64,000 nucleotides of DNA. Source: Diatrype stigma. Taxonomy: Eukaryota; Ascomycota; Sordariomycetes; Xylariales; Diatrypaceae. The position numbers and the translations under genes were made by a program. Positions within the stretch are counted from its first letter, which is position 1, and every line of letters starts with the position of its first letter. Under the pieces are notes generated by a model. That model was not told the origin of the DNA. It saw only the letters and a list, made by a program, of their open reading frames with translations, and did not search any database. Below, piece by piece: positions 45,267-56,800 of the stretch. The stretch lies in the NCBI GenBank assembly GCA_022225965.2, contig JAKJXP020000044.1, forward strand, positions 124,001-188,000. Reading direction: 5' to 3'.

Positions 45267-45770
45267 GGTTCGGAAATAGGTAGTCTGTACGAAAAGATGC
45301 CGTCTTTTATCAAGTGATCATGAGCATCATCTCCAATGGGTCTACTTGGATATAGTTGCGTCTCGACTGTTCAGAAAAAGGGTCATGATACAAGTGGGTA
45401 ACAACAGCTTGGTAGAATGTCTGAATAAATCTTTAGGTCAATGTAGATGCCGGGAACTTGACATCAGTTTGCATGCGTTAGTTACCGTTAAAGTATGCGT
45501 TTGGTGGGGTACCTAATAAGGAGGGGCAATCCCACTTATAGGATGCTTCAGGGCCCCAGTCCCTTCACCCATTTCAACACCATGAACATATAGGCAGACT
45601 CACTTCAAATACCAACCCTCGATCTGAATTCATTGGAGTTTGTAATCCCTTTGCATGGTCTTGTTTTACGACGAAGCGGGCTTCAAGTGTAACCGTAACT
45701 CCTGATTCACCAAGTCGACGAAAGACCCCACCACATATATAACTATAAGACGCCGTGCTCGCCGCTCGCG
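45267..45770. other. Divergent promoter between hypothetical and kinase genes
   Basis: About 0.5-kb bidirectional spacer with nothing recognised. Confidence 0.4.
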
Positions 45771-46775
45771 ATGGAAGAGCAGGTCACGCGGCTCGTAGAC
45801 AAGGCGTGGGAGAAATTCCAGCAGACGCCCCAGGATCGCCGTCTCCGTATGTCCCCTGACCAAGCTCGTGTTTATAGGCTCACACGAGATCTGTTCTGTC
45901 CTGTCTTGGCCTACAAGACTTCTCTCTTCTCTATCTAAGGAACCATCCAGCTGTCCACCCCTATAACTACTGCCTAGATATGTTTTAACACCCGCAACTC
46001 TTAGTGATCGCCATAGGCGGCATCCCCGGCTCGGGTAAGTTTCCTTTCCACCGCGCGCTCAGTTGTATATCCCACATATATGCAAGTACCCAGCGACTGG
46101 CAGAATTATACCTACTTACTCACCTGCTCACCTACCATAGGCAAGACAACGCTGTCGCAAAAAGTAGCCACGGCGCTCAACGCGCGGCATGCAACCCTGC
46201 ACCCAGAGACGCCCGTGACGGAAGGCACGGCGTCGGTCGCGGCCTTTGTGCCCATGGACGGGTACCACCTCACGCGGGCGCAGCTGGCGGCGATGCCGGA
46301 CCCGGTGCAGGCGTTCGCGCGGCGCGGGGCGGAGTTCACGTTCGACGGGCCGGCGTTCCTGCGGCTGGTGGAGGCGCTGCGGGTGCCGCTCACGGGGGCG
46401 AGCGGCGGGGCCGTGGTGCGCGCGCCGAGCTTCGACCACGCCGTCAAGGACCCGAGGCCCGACGACATCGCCATCCTGCCGCGCCACCGCATCGTCGTGT
46501 TCGAGGGCAACTACGTCTGCCTGGGGCGGGAGCCGTGGCGGAGCGCCGCCGCCCTGATGGACGAGCGCTGGTTCGTCGACGTCCCCTTCGACGTGGCGCG
46601 CCGCCGCCTGGTGCGCCGCCACGTCGCCGCTGGCATCGCCCGCGATGCCGACGAGGCCGCCCGCCGCGCCGACGAGAACGACCTCGTCAACGGCCGCTTG
46701 ATCGTCGAGGAGCGCGCGAGCCCCATCGATGAGACGATTGTGAGCCGGGAGGATGGGAGCTGGAGCCATGAATGA
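45771..46775 (+). CDS. P-loop kinase of the uridine kinase/phosphoribulokinase family (Yfh7-like)
   Basis: Three exons, 45771..45846, 46005..46034 and 46141..46775, give 246 residues. The middle exon is only 30 bp and the introns fall around the Walker A loop, so IAIGGIPGSG and KTTLSQKV are joined only after splicing; this supports the model. Further marks are FVPMDGYHLTRAQL (the DGYH/DxFY acidic strand of the family), RRGAEFTFDGPAFLRLVEALR, PSFDHAVKDPRPDDI, and IVVFEGNYVCLG (Walker B-like strand). Yeast Yfh7 is an uncharacterised ATP-dependent kinase of this shape; the substrate is unknown. Normal length and complete. Confidence 0.9.
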
Positions 46776-47487
46776 GAGAGTGTGGGTGGTTCAATAAGTC
46801 ACTAGGAAGTGAATACAGTTGATGGGATGGGATATGATGGGATGGGAAGTCGAGCGGATCTAGTCGGAGCAGGAGTTTGAGGCGGCAGTTGATGCCAATC
46901 ACGATGACCAACCAATTGCCCTTTATGGAACAAAATATAGCTCGAGAGGACCTGAAAATCATAAATCGGCCACTCCTATTTGTTCAATATGAAGATGTTG
47001 GCCATGCAACCAACCCCCTTTTTTCAGCTCAGGAACCGTGATCCGGCCTAGACCTCACTCTTCACTGCTTCGGACTAATTCTGTTTTATCCCAGGCACAT
47101 CACAAGATCATAACGGGATATAGACGCAATGCTTATGAAAGTTATTGAAACCCTATGCCATAAGGTAGTATTCCTACACAGAAACACGATATTCCGTCAA
47201 TACTTGTCAACCCATGGTACGCAGTGGCATTTAAAAGAAGCTTTGTTAAAAGGGGTAAGATGTATAATAGAGCATACATGTATAAGTACGTAAACTGGCA
47301 TACAAGCATAGTACATCTCTGTTACTCATATATCCCGACAGGACTACTTTAGTGCATATTCCGTTTATCTAATCTTATCGACCCCAGAAAATTTCCTGGG
47401 ACCCTTTGAATGGATTCCATTGCATCCAACCTCAATTGATTGTCCGCCCTTCTCGTATTGCAGCTATTACGAAACATCTTGTCGACA
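46776..47487. other. Intergenic, no gene seen
   Basis: AT-rich spacer upstream of the Nop13-like gene. Confidence 0.4.
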
Positions 47488-48747
47488 ATGCCAGCCGTAA
47501 CTGCAGTTGAGACGGAAGCGCCCGTCGTCAAAGATGAGGCCGCGTCCTCGAAGAAGCGCAAATCACAAGTAGATGAAATTGAAGTCGACCTCGCGCTACC
47601 AGAACCGCCCTCGAAGAAAGCAAAGCGACTGCTCAAGAAGGGGAAGCCCCTTCCAGTCAAGCCGGCAAGCGACGACGAAGCAGAAGAAAACGACGGCGTC
47701 CCACCGTCAAAACCGACCACTAAGGATGGAAAGGAGAAGAAGCGGTCGGACCACGGGATCTGGATAGGCAACCTGCCCTTCTACCTGACGAGAGTGGAGC
47801 TTTTCAAATGGCTCATCGAGAGCTCCGGCGGTACTCTCAAGGAGGAGAACATCACGAGAGTAAACCTACCAATGGTAAAGACGAAGAAGGGCGCTGCGGA
47901 AGGCGGAAGGACCGCTGCATCCGGGGATGGCCCGAATAGCAACAAGCCGCAGAACAGGGGCTTCGCGTACGTCGACTTCGACAGCGAGACGGGCGCCGTC
48001 GCCGCCATGGCGCTGACGGAGACGGAGCTTGACGGGCGCAAGGTGCTGATCAAGAACGCCAAGTCGTTCGAAGGACGGCCACAGGCACCGCAGCAGCAGG
48101 AAGGCGCCGCGACAACAGGTCGGGACGGCGGTGCGGCGGGGGCGGCTGCGAACAAGGAGGTCCCGGCCAGCCGGAAGGTCTACGTCGGGAATCTTTCCTT
48201 CCAGGCGACCGAGGACGACCTGCGGGCGCAATTCGAGCGCTGCGGCGAGATCGAGTGGGTCAAGGTCGCCACGTTCGAGGACAGCGGCAAGTGCAAGGGC
48301 TTCGGCTGGGTGAAGTTCAAGGAGGCCGAGTCGGCCGCGTGGGCGGCTAAGGGGTTCGTCAGGATCAAGGAGGAGATCGAGACGGAGGACGACTTCCGGG
48401 AAGAGAAGGACAAGGAGGAGGGGGGGGATGCGGCTCCCAAGGAGGAGAGGAAATACAAAATGCGAAAGTGGTACGTCAACCGGCTGCACGGCCGCGAGCT
48501 GAAGATCGACTACGCCGAGGACGACCAGACGAGGTACCGGAAGCGGTTCAAGAAGGGCGACGGGCCCGAACGGAAAACACGGTCCGACGATAAGACCCCT
48601 CGGGTCGAGAGGGAAGGGCAGGGTGCACGGGCGAGCAGGCCCGCGCCTCCCGCTGAGAAGAAGAAAACATACGGTGACGCCGGGGTTGCCTCCTACCTTA
48701 CCGGTTCTGTTGTTGAGTCTCAAGGAAAGAAGATCACTTTCGATTAG
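47488..48747 (+). CDS. Nucleolar RNA-binding protein with two RRMs (Nop13-like)
   Basis: Single exon, 419 residues. The start is placed at 47488 (MPAVTAVETE), because the 16 codons upstream in frame lack an ATG context and family similarity. The N-terminus is rich in Lys/Glu with nuclear localisation-type runs (SKKRK, KKAKRLLKKGK). RRM1 (about 90-195) has RNP2 IWIGNLPFY and RNP1 RGFAYVDF. RRM2 (about 230-350) has VYVGNLSFQ and KGFGWVKF, with an acidic insert. The tail is basic and ends GSVVESQGKKITFD, a pattern seen in Nop13/Nop12-like proteins of pre-60S particles. Likely nucleolar ribosome biogenesis factor. Confidence 0.9.
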   Translation: MPAVTAVETEAPVVKDEAASSKKRKSQVDEIEVDLALPEPPSKKAKRLLKKGKPLPVKPASDDEAEENDGVPPSKPTTKDGKEKKRSDHGIWIGNLPFYLTRVELFKWLIESSGGTLKEENITRVNLPMVKTKKGAAEGGRTAASGDGPNSNKPQNRGFAYVDFDSETGAVAAMALTETELDGRKVLIKNAKSFEGRPQAPQQQEGAATTGRDGGAAGAAANKEVPASRKVYVGNLSFQATEDDLRAQFERCGEIEWVKVATFEDSGKCKGFGWVKFKEAESAAWAAKGFVRIKEEIETEDDFREEKDKEEGGDAAPKEERKYKMRKWYVNRLHGRELKIDYAEDDQTRYRKRFKKGDGPERKTRSDDKTPRVEREGQGARASRPAPPAEKKKTYGDAGVASYLTGSVVESQGKKITFD

Positions 48748-49670
48748 GTTCAATAGATACCCAGACATGTTTGTTTTCCCTCAGTCTATTCTCACTTGAT
48801 CCCCGAGAGGAGAAAACATGGAATGAAGTGTATCCTGTGAAGCCGTTCCCCACCAACCAATCTTACGTCCTGGTCGTTATATACAGGGAGCCCCTATCCA
48901 GAGAAGATCCCACGCGGCTGAAACATGAGATCCCTAAACTCCGAAGTGCAACTTTCGTATAAAGAGTTTCCTAGGCCACCTCGGAGAATCTCAATCGAGT
49001 GGCACATTTATCAATTATGGCTACCATAGCTAGCTTAACTCGATCAGTCTGGGCGTGATGGTGTTGTCTCTCACACCTCTGTTTACAAGAGAAATAACTG
49101 TGAAGAACTTCGGAGTCAAGCCTGTACCGAATATCAGCAGCGTTGGCCAAGTCTTTTTTGAGTATATATCACCTCCCGGAAGTACTCGGGTTGGGTGGCC
49201 ATGATTGATATAGTCATACAATCAATCAGTTTGACTGTTGAAGCTGAGACTGACTGGCTGAAATCATTGCACAGTAGGTATGAGGGGCCATCCGTCGGCA
49301 CCATGCATAGAGATACATGGTTCCAAGGTTACCTTGCAGCCAAGGTTTGAAAAGCCAATGCGTAAGCAACAGTTATCCGATCGCGGAGCCGGCTGACGTC
49401 CAGACACAATTGTTCAGTTTCACATGCTATCCGCTTGAGTTTGTTAAGTATCATCAACCGTCACACGTCGACTGACCATCACAACGAACTCATCCAAGAG
49501 CAGGGCAGAAAGGGCGGCGACTGCGAGATATGAGTTATTATACGACTTCAAACCTCTGGTGGTTATCTCGCCAAGATGGCTAGAGTACCCATGCGCTATA
49601 ATCCAAAACTGATGTACACTGAAGCGCCATGTCCAGTTCCTCCTGCATCCAAGCAGCCTCCAATGGCCAT
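48748..49670. other. Intergenic, no gene seen
   Basis: About 0.9 kb between convergent genes, with no feature recognised. Confidence 0.4.
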
Positions 49671-51036
49671 CTAAGCTGCTCCAGCTTTCTTGCATTCCAC
49701 GACTCCCAATGTCGTCCCTTCCTTCCGGTGAACTTTGATGACTTCCAAGCCTGCTCGTTTTGCCAGCTCGCTGAACTGCTTCTCGGACCTTTCCTTAGAA
49801 GCGACCGTCATCATCAGGAGATCATAGGCCGCTACGAAAGGCGTGGGATCCTCGGTGTTGATCTGATCATTGATCAGGACGCGGGCACGGGGCTCATCAG
49901 CTGGTAGAGCGTCCGCAAGGATCTTGAGTATCTTGACGCAGTCATCATCGGTGTAGTCATGGATGACGCGACGCACGAGATAGATCAGAGCCCCTGTATT
50001 GGAATTGTGAGCGAATGAACTGATGAATAGGGGGAACGGCCTGGTGTCTTACCCTTGACAGGCTGCTCCTTGTGGAAGTTCACGACCACCTTCTGCACGT
50101 CCTTCAGGACGGGGTCGCTCGCCGACTTCGTCGAGATTGACTCGATGACCTCAGGTCGATCCTGCAAGTAGCACCTGCTGCGCGGGATTGCGGGGGTCTC
50201 TTCGAGCACAGCCCGGATCATCTGGCCAAAGCCGCCTCCGATATCCAGGACCAGGGGCCGGTCGGCGTTCGTCTTGGCGTACTCGGCCACCCAGCCGAAG
50301 TCGTAGATGCCCGTGTACGGCCACGCGTAGGTCTGCAGCCCCTGCATGGCGCGGCCGAAGCGGTCGACGTTGTCGGGACCCTTCTGGGCGATCAGCTCCC
50401 AGTAGGTCAGCTTCCCGTCGACGCCATCGGGGAAGCAGAACGGGACCTTGGTCTCGCCCGCGGGCTCGTGCGGGCCGTACTTCTCGAAGAACCTGGGGAA
50501 CGCCTGGTACGCGTTCATGAACTCGTCCTCCATCATCGTGAAGTGGTCGCCGTTGTAGTCGCCCGCCTTGAACGTCGGCGACAGCCGCGAGTGCGCCACG
50601 TGGTCCGGCGCCGGCCGCCGCAGCTTCCCCGTCGCCACGAGCATCTGCCCCAGCCGGCGCACCAGCGCCTCGTCCGCGCCGATGGTCTGGGCCAGCGCCG
50701 CGTACGAGATCGCGCCCCCGTCCGCTGGGATCTTGTCGAAGAACCCCCACGCCATGTACATGCGGATGGCGGCCATCTCGGCGAGCTGTGCGAAAGAGGC
50801 AAAGGCAATTAGATCGGGTGAACGTAAACAACCTGGAGTGAGTGTGGTGGTGCAGGGACTGGAACGAACAGACGTACCACGATAGCATGCTGCTCTACCT
50901 CCTCCTCCGGGTCGATGATCTCTGTGATGATGCGTCGTGCCGCGGCCGTCGCTCGCCTTCTCGCTATTTCCGACCCATTTTTCAGGTCTTGGATGTGTTG
51001 TGTAAGCTCTTTGCTGAGGGCTTCTACGTCAGCCAT
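49671..51036 (-). CDS. SAM-dependent O-methyltransferase (fungal COMT-like)
   Basis: Three exons, 51036..50878, 50785..50053 and 49993..49671, give 404 residues, normal for the group. An N-terminal helical dimerisation region precedes a winged-helix segment (AEMAAIRMYMAWGFFDKIP, RRLGQMLVATGKL). The SAM-binding loop is VLDIGGGFGQM. The catalytic-type His lies in RRVIHDYTDDDC, equivalent to the HDW motif, and the C-terminus reads FSELAKRAGLEVIKVHRKE. The family methylates phenolic hydroxyls of polyketides and flavonoid-like compounds. No synthase lies beside it, so the substrate is unknown. The gene is GC-rich against an AT-rich setting. Confidence 0.9.
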
Positions 51037-52501
51037 TTTGTCCACGTCGGTTCTTCCTGTTCAGTTTACTCGGGAGCTACGATTTGCTGGGGGTAATATG
51101 AGCCGGTTGGTGGGAGGTTTTGACCAATGGTTACACATCGCAAAACATCAAAAGTGAGCCGCATACTCACGATATATACTCAGGCCTCGCCAGTGCAGAG
51201 CTTGGATATCCCGTCAAGAAGTGCCGATCCGGTCCGACATGGTTGTTGACCACCCCTCATTCTTCAAAAGGCATGATGCAGTCCACTGGGTCATGTAACT
51301 GGGGCCATGCACCATAATTTACGAATCACATGTATGCGATTGCACTTGTTAGCCAACTATTACAAACATAGGAGGCTCCGTGCAGACAATAGAAACGTGT
51401 AACAAGTGCGATTTTATGGACTATCATAATCCATGACTGCGGCGTTGACAGCGGTATGCAACATTGCAAAATGATTCAGATGTGATGTAGATCCAATGCT
51501 TGAAGCATATATGAAACAGCGGTAAGGGATAAAGACAGTGAGGGATAATATTTCCAAAGAATAGAACACCCAAAACCACCCTGAGGCCGGAGATACTCTC
51601 ACAACCATTTTACATGTGTCTAGAAAATATCTCGGAAATTTGGGCCGCTTGTGCACTGTGCTGCTGCCATATTCAAACTATATGCACCTAATTACTTAGT
51701 AATGGTAACTATACGTAAGCATCTGATCAACTCATGTTGATCAAAACGGACACAAAGCATATGACAATGAGGCGGCGCGAGGCGAGGAATACCGAAAATA
51801 GTAAATAGGGATTGAAAAGTCCGCTATGGTCGCAACACAATCCCATGCCATGCCTTTCAGCTTCCAGCTTTTCGCTCCATGATCCTGGTTTGATTAATAC
51901 TTATCACACTACCCCATCATGTCTCTGGATCAATAATATTCATACATAATAGCTGAGTGTCAACCTAGTGCTCGCGGCGGAAATCTCCATCGACGGTTCC
52001 TCCCATAAGCAGGAATGCCAAGTGCCGCTTGGATAGATCAGGGATCCTTGTTTGGTCCAACAACTATTTCAGCCACGCTGAAAACGGGGACAGCATGTGA
52101 ATAACCCACAGCATTTACTCGGCCAGTCGTCTTCATGATATACATAATAAGGCTATCTTATAAGCATTCTTACCCCTTTCAAATGCATTGGCAATGCTTT
52201 TGAGTTGAAGGCTTTTTGGACGGCTAGTTTTTTACCGGCTCTGTCTGAATGAAGTCACGAGTTATCAAATGAGACATTGAGCATATTATAATAGGCAGAA
52301 TCCATAGTAGTTAAAGAAGTAGGTGGCTAGATCATTGAGGCTTTCTCCCAGAGATACCGGCCACATTCACATGGACTGAAAACATTGAAGTCGCTCCCTG
52401 TGCAGTTAAAATTCGAAATTATTATCGTGTATTTCCATATGAAGGCTGCCCGCCCCTGCCGAGACCTATGTCTCCTGAAAATAGTAGACGCAGATAGGTC
52501 A
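51037..52501. other. Intergenic, no gene seen
   Basis: About 1.5 kb, AT-rich, upstream of the methyltransferase and downstream of the second rhodopsin-like gene. Only short frames are present. Confidence 0.4.
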
Positions 52502-53894
52502 TCATTGTCTCGACACCTCAAACTCAGTCTTGACCACAATACCGTTCCCAGCCCTGCTGTTACTATTGGTACTGTTGTCATCCGCCTCTGGTATCGCATT
52601 TATATGATCTTGACTTTCACTGCTCGTGTGGTTTCGGCCCATAACCGTCATTTTGTATGTTTGTCCGCGCTTCTGGCTTGAGGTGAGATCATCGTGGTTG
52701 TTGCTTGCACCGGTGAGCTTGGACATGCCATGATTCGATGCGCCGCGGCTGTTCCAAGTTCCGCTGGTGTATCGGTCCGACAAGTTCCTCTTGTATTCGC
52801 TAACAAGGGGCTTGATGGTCGGCGAGCAGACGACGATGGTTGCGACAAGAACCTCGCGGGAGGCCCATCCCAGGGCGACTGCGTTGGAAGAAATATTGAC
52901 CAAAGAATAGTACGCTCGGAGGATCGCACAGATGACCACGAAGGTTCCCGACGAAAAGAGGACCCCCAAAACGAGCTTCCTCCCGAGGCTGAGGGAGGTT
53001 TGAAAGAGCATAGGCAAAGGGATGGCCATAATGCCTATATCCGTTCTGTTTACGGAATCGATTAGACCGGGGCCGTACAATACTGCCGGAGATTATTGAA
53101 CTCACAAGACATCCAGCACGCATATAATGATATAATTTCCTGGTCGTATGGTACATTCATCTATGCTACTAGTTAGATAAAAGTCCACAGATAGGGGGAT
53201 GCTTCTTACCTCCAGAATATGGCTTGACCTGCCACGCCCTATGGATTGGGAAGCATGAAAAGATATGCCAAAACAGGCTGGCAAGAAAGGTTGCCACAGA
53301 AAACACCATCATAGCTTTTGCCAGCTTTTGCTGCCAAAGTCCCATGCTGCATATGAAGATTAGCAATGCGAGCGGCGCATATATCCGTCATGAGGGGGTG
53401 ACAAACGTGAGCCTGCTGTAAAGCAGCAACAGGACCCCCTTCAAGTTCCAGACCAATACTATGTAACATACCCAGGCCACGAATGCGTGCTTGGAGCCTT
53501 TGATCAGGCGGGGTAAATCTTCGTCGGGAATGGCCATCGCAGTTTCTTCGTTCAGTCCGATGTTGTTGCCGAAATAACCTGGTGAAGGCATCAGTATGTG
53601 AAATGCCGTCGAAAAGGCACACGCCAGGAACAGTCTCCAGTGCCTACATACCACAAGTAAATAGAAACGTAGATTCGAGAATCCAGAATATCTGCTCCGC
53701 CTAAGTCAGCATGTGGTTGAGTCCCTTCGTGAATCGTCTCGTAGTTTGCTCACAACTGCAATGCCCGCAAATGCATCGTCCAGGCCGAACCCGCGGAAGC
53801 CAACATACTTCCATCTTGCGTAAAATCTGAGCGCGAAAATTATCATGCCGATTCCGAGCTCAGAGAAGAGCTCGGCTGGGAGGTCGTACGCCAT
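52502..53894 (-). CDS. Fungal rhodopsin-like (Pth11-related) integral membrane protein, second copy
   Basis: Six exons: 53894..53754, 53691..53652, 53578..53407, 53346..53210, 53160..53106, 53045..52502. Phases agree throughout, giving 362 residues. Seven helices are visible. Marks include FALRFYARWKYVGFRGFGLDDAF after TM1, KGVLLLLYSRLT, HIFSCFPIHRAWQ, a Cys-containing DECTIRPGNYIIICVLDVLTDIGIMAIPLPML before TM5/6, and a long hydrophilic tail with Asn/Ser-rich composition. The family is membrane-located with no known ligand. It is only distantly similar to the gene at 31337-32749, so this is family expansion rather than a recent duplication. Confidence 0.87.
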
Positions 53895-56800
53895 TCAAGA
53901 TACGATAACTTTGGGACAGGAAGGATCGTGAGGTGGTGGTTATAAAGATCAGGTGAGCACAAGAGAAAGAGCATCACTCATTAAGAGGATCAGCTTCCAT
54001 CTGAGCTTATTAAAGATGGCTTTACTTGGATGGCCAGCCAGACAAGAACTGAACTTGGCGTTCTTCCTTGCTTTTTTCATTTTCATTCATCTTGCAATGG
54101 ACCAACTGTGCATTGTTCGATCATTATTCGGTCCCCTGTTCGAGTAATGTTAGTCATACGTAGATACTGCCCCGATACTAGTTACATATACAAGCTTCTG
54201 ACTAGTTACATAATGGCTGGGGCAGCGTGATTTGATCGTCCCCCAGTTCCGGTACAATACCGACGACGGTGGGACGTCGTGCCATCAGCTTGGGCTATTG
54301 GCTATCCGGCACTTGGCGAGCCCCATGAAAGATATAACCATGTACAAACAACGGTAAGTTCCTTCAAGTGCATTCTTCTCATTAGCCCCGATGGAAGATC
54401 GCTATGCCACGGCCGCAACCACATACATATGTGCATGCCATGATGCCTCCCAGCCCACACGAACCCCTTATCATAGGATATCCCCGCAAGGCAAAGCAGA
54501 CCGTGCCATGCCCGCTGCCCGGTCCGCTTCCGCCAACCTTTATAAAGTGGCCTGTAGTAGAAGTACGGGGGTGAAACAAGCAACGACGGAAAATACCACA
54601 TGCTTGAACAAATAGCTTCACATGTCTCTCATTCGCTTCGCCTTTTCGTCCCCGCAGGATCTTCAGGGTGAGCGACCGATCAGCCGATTAGAGAAGAACT
54701 TGCGAACCGGGGGCCCAGAAAAGATACGGCCCGTGCGCAATATATTCTCGCAGCGGCCGGGATGGACGCTGCTCCCGCGGTATGCTTTCCCCTCAGAGGT
54801 CTGTTGCTGGAGTCCGGGTAAGGTGCAAATCATCATTTCGTGCGGTGTTCGGGACGCGATGTAGTTTAAATCTTCCTACATATGCACGGCCCGGCAACCC
54901 CCGGTACTCTGGGGTATACCGATCTTTGCCTAGCGAAGCTAGTTCTTTTCCTATATAAGGGCTAAATTCTGCGATCGCTGATTGCTGATCTTCTGGCAAC
55001 TCGGTCGAATTTCAATCTATCTACCCTAAGAGCGCCCAAAAGGGACCCCAAAGAGCCCCAAGACAATAGTGAGTCCCTTGAGTCAAGGATGTTGCTTGTG
55101 AAAGATCTAAACCCACCATTCATGGAAAGCGCGAGAAACCGTCGCTCACACAGTGACACGTATCATCCTGATCTCGATATAATCTATGGAACTTCGACCG
55201 AAGGAATATAGAGTTTATAGTACGAACATATTGGACGAAGTTAAAAGACCTCATGTCGACGACTTAAGTAACGAACAGGCATTGCTACCAAGGCTACATA
55301 GTTAAGATCCATAATTATTGGTTCAAAGGTGGCTTTGCATTACCTAAAAAACCCCTTCAGCTTCCCGGCGAATCTTTGTATCATTTTCGTTGCATCAATG
55401 CGCAGCTATAAACAGTTGCTGCAGAATCTACAACAGGGATTGGTCAATAGCCGCGTAGCAAGACTGCCGACCCGGGATGTAACCCTGAACTATAAGCCAT
55501 TTCTATATATATATATACGAAAGCCTTCCTCATTGACCATCACATGTAGCCATCTACCGGTATGCGTCGAGCTGTATCTTGGTTCATGGGAATCCGAGGC
55601 GAGTCGGCCTGGCTAGCAACCGAGTGTCGGAGCTGTTTCTACCCGAGGGTGACTAGGATCAAAGTTTTACAAGACTCCGTCCCCGAGTAGATTACCGAGT
55701 GGTGTTCATTGGCATAATGTGAGGTGGCGTATTCTAACTATTTCCAGTAGGCATTGCGTAGTTACTGGGGTAAGCGAGGAGTTTCCCCAGGTTCGCCTAT
55801 ACATATCCCCCTGTTACTATTTATTTGACAAACAAAGTAATGCGTAGTCATGACCCAATCTTGAATTAGAAATAGTAATCAGGTTTTTACTTGGTTTCGA
55901 TGTGCCAATACGTAAAATTGGCCTGGGTCATACCACTGTACAATGGCGCTGAACCCGGAACTCGGGTTTGAACCAGCATGGTATGCCGGAAAACATGTTA
56001 ATTGTCACAGTGGGCAGTCCAGACGTCAGGTAAGACTGCGACAGCTTGGTGATTGGTCAACATGTTACATTAGTGACCCAGCACTTTTCCATGATACAGT
56101 ACGGGTCTACGAAGGTCGCGGCCAAAAGTAAGTAGCCTCAGGTACGGCTTGGGACAGTATGGCAAATCTTTAAGCTTAACTGTGTTTAGGCCTAATACGC
56201 TGTAATACAGGTAATGCTAGCGCTTCATTCGCTAAAGCACATCAACTAAGCCCCCTTTGGAAGAAAAGCTTCCGGGGGCATTAATGCTGAACACTGTATG
56301 TTACTGTACTCTGTGGCGTACTGTGGAGTAGTCTTATCATGGCTACTTACTTTTGGCCGCGACCTTCGTATGGCTTTCGATTACAGGCAATGCGCGAGCG
56401 CCCATAAATGGCAGGGTATATGTAGAACGTCCGGGTAATACATAGGCATGTTCCGGTGCAGGGATTTATGTATATAGGTCATCGTTACTATAGTATAGCC
56501 CCTGACCTTCCTAAGGGTGTCAGACCGATGTGAGTACCATGATATGCTGTCACTCAGACTTCTCCTTCATTTCTGACAAGACCATTTCTGTTCTCTGTAA
56601 AACCTGCAGTTTTCTGTCGAGTGTTGTGGGACACTCGTCATGTTTTGTTCCCTGGGCGACAAGACACAGTTTTGCGTTCGTACCATTGGGTCTTTATGTT
56701 TGCGCCTAGGTGAAGTTAGAAAGAGAATGAGTAAAGAGTCCACCAGCGGAATTGGTTTATATTATAGCACTTGGACACTGTCGAGTGTTCTGTTACCCTC

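Noticed and set aside
55955..55985. GGGTTTGAACC-like stretch as a tRNA T-arm
   Set aside because: The T-stem does not close and no acceptor or anticodon arm fits upstream.
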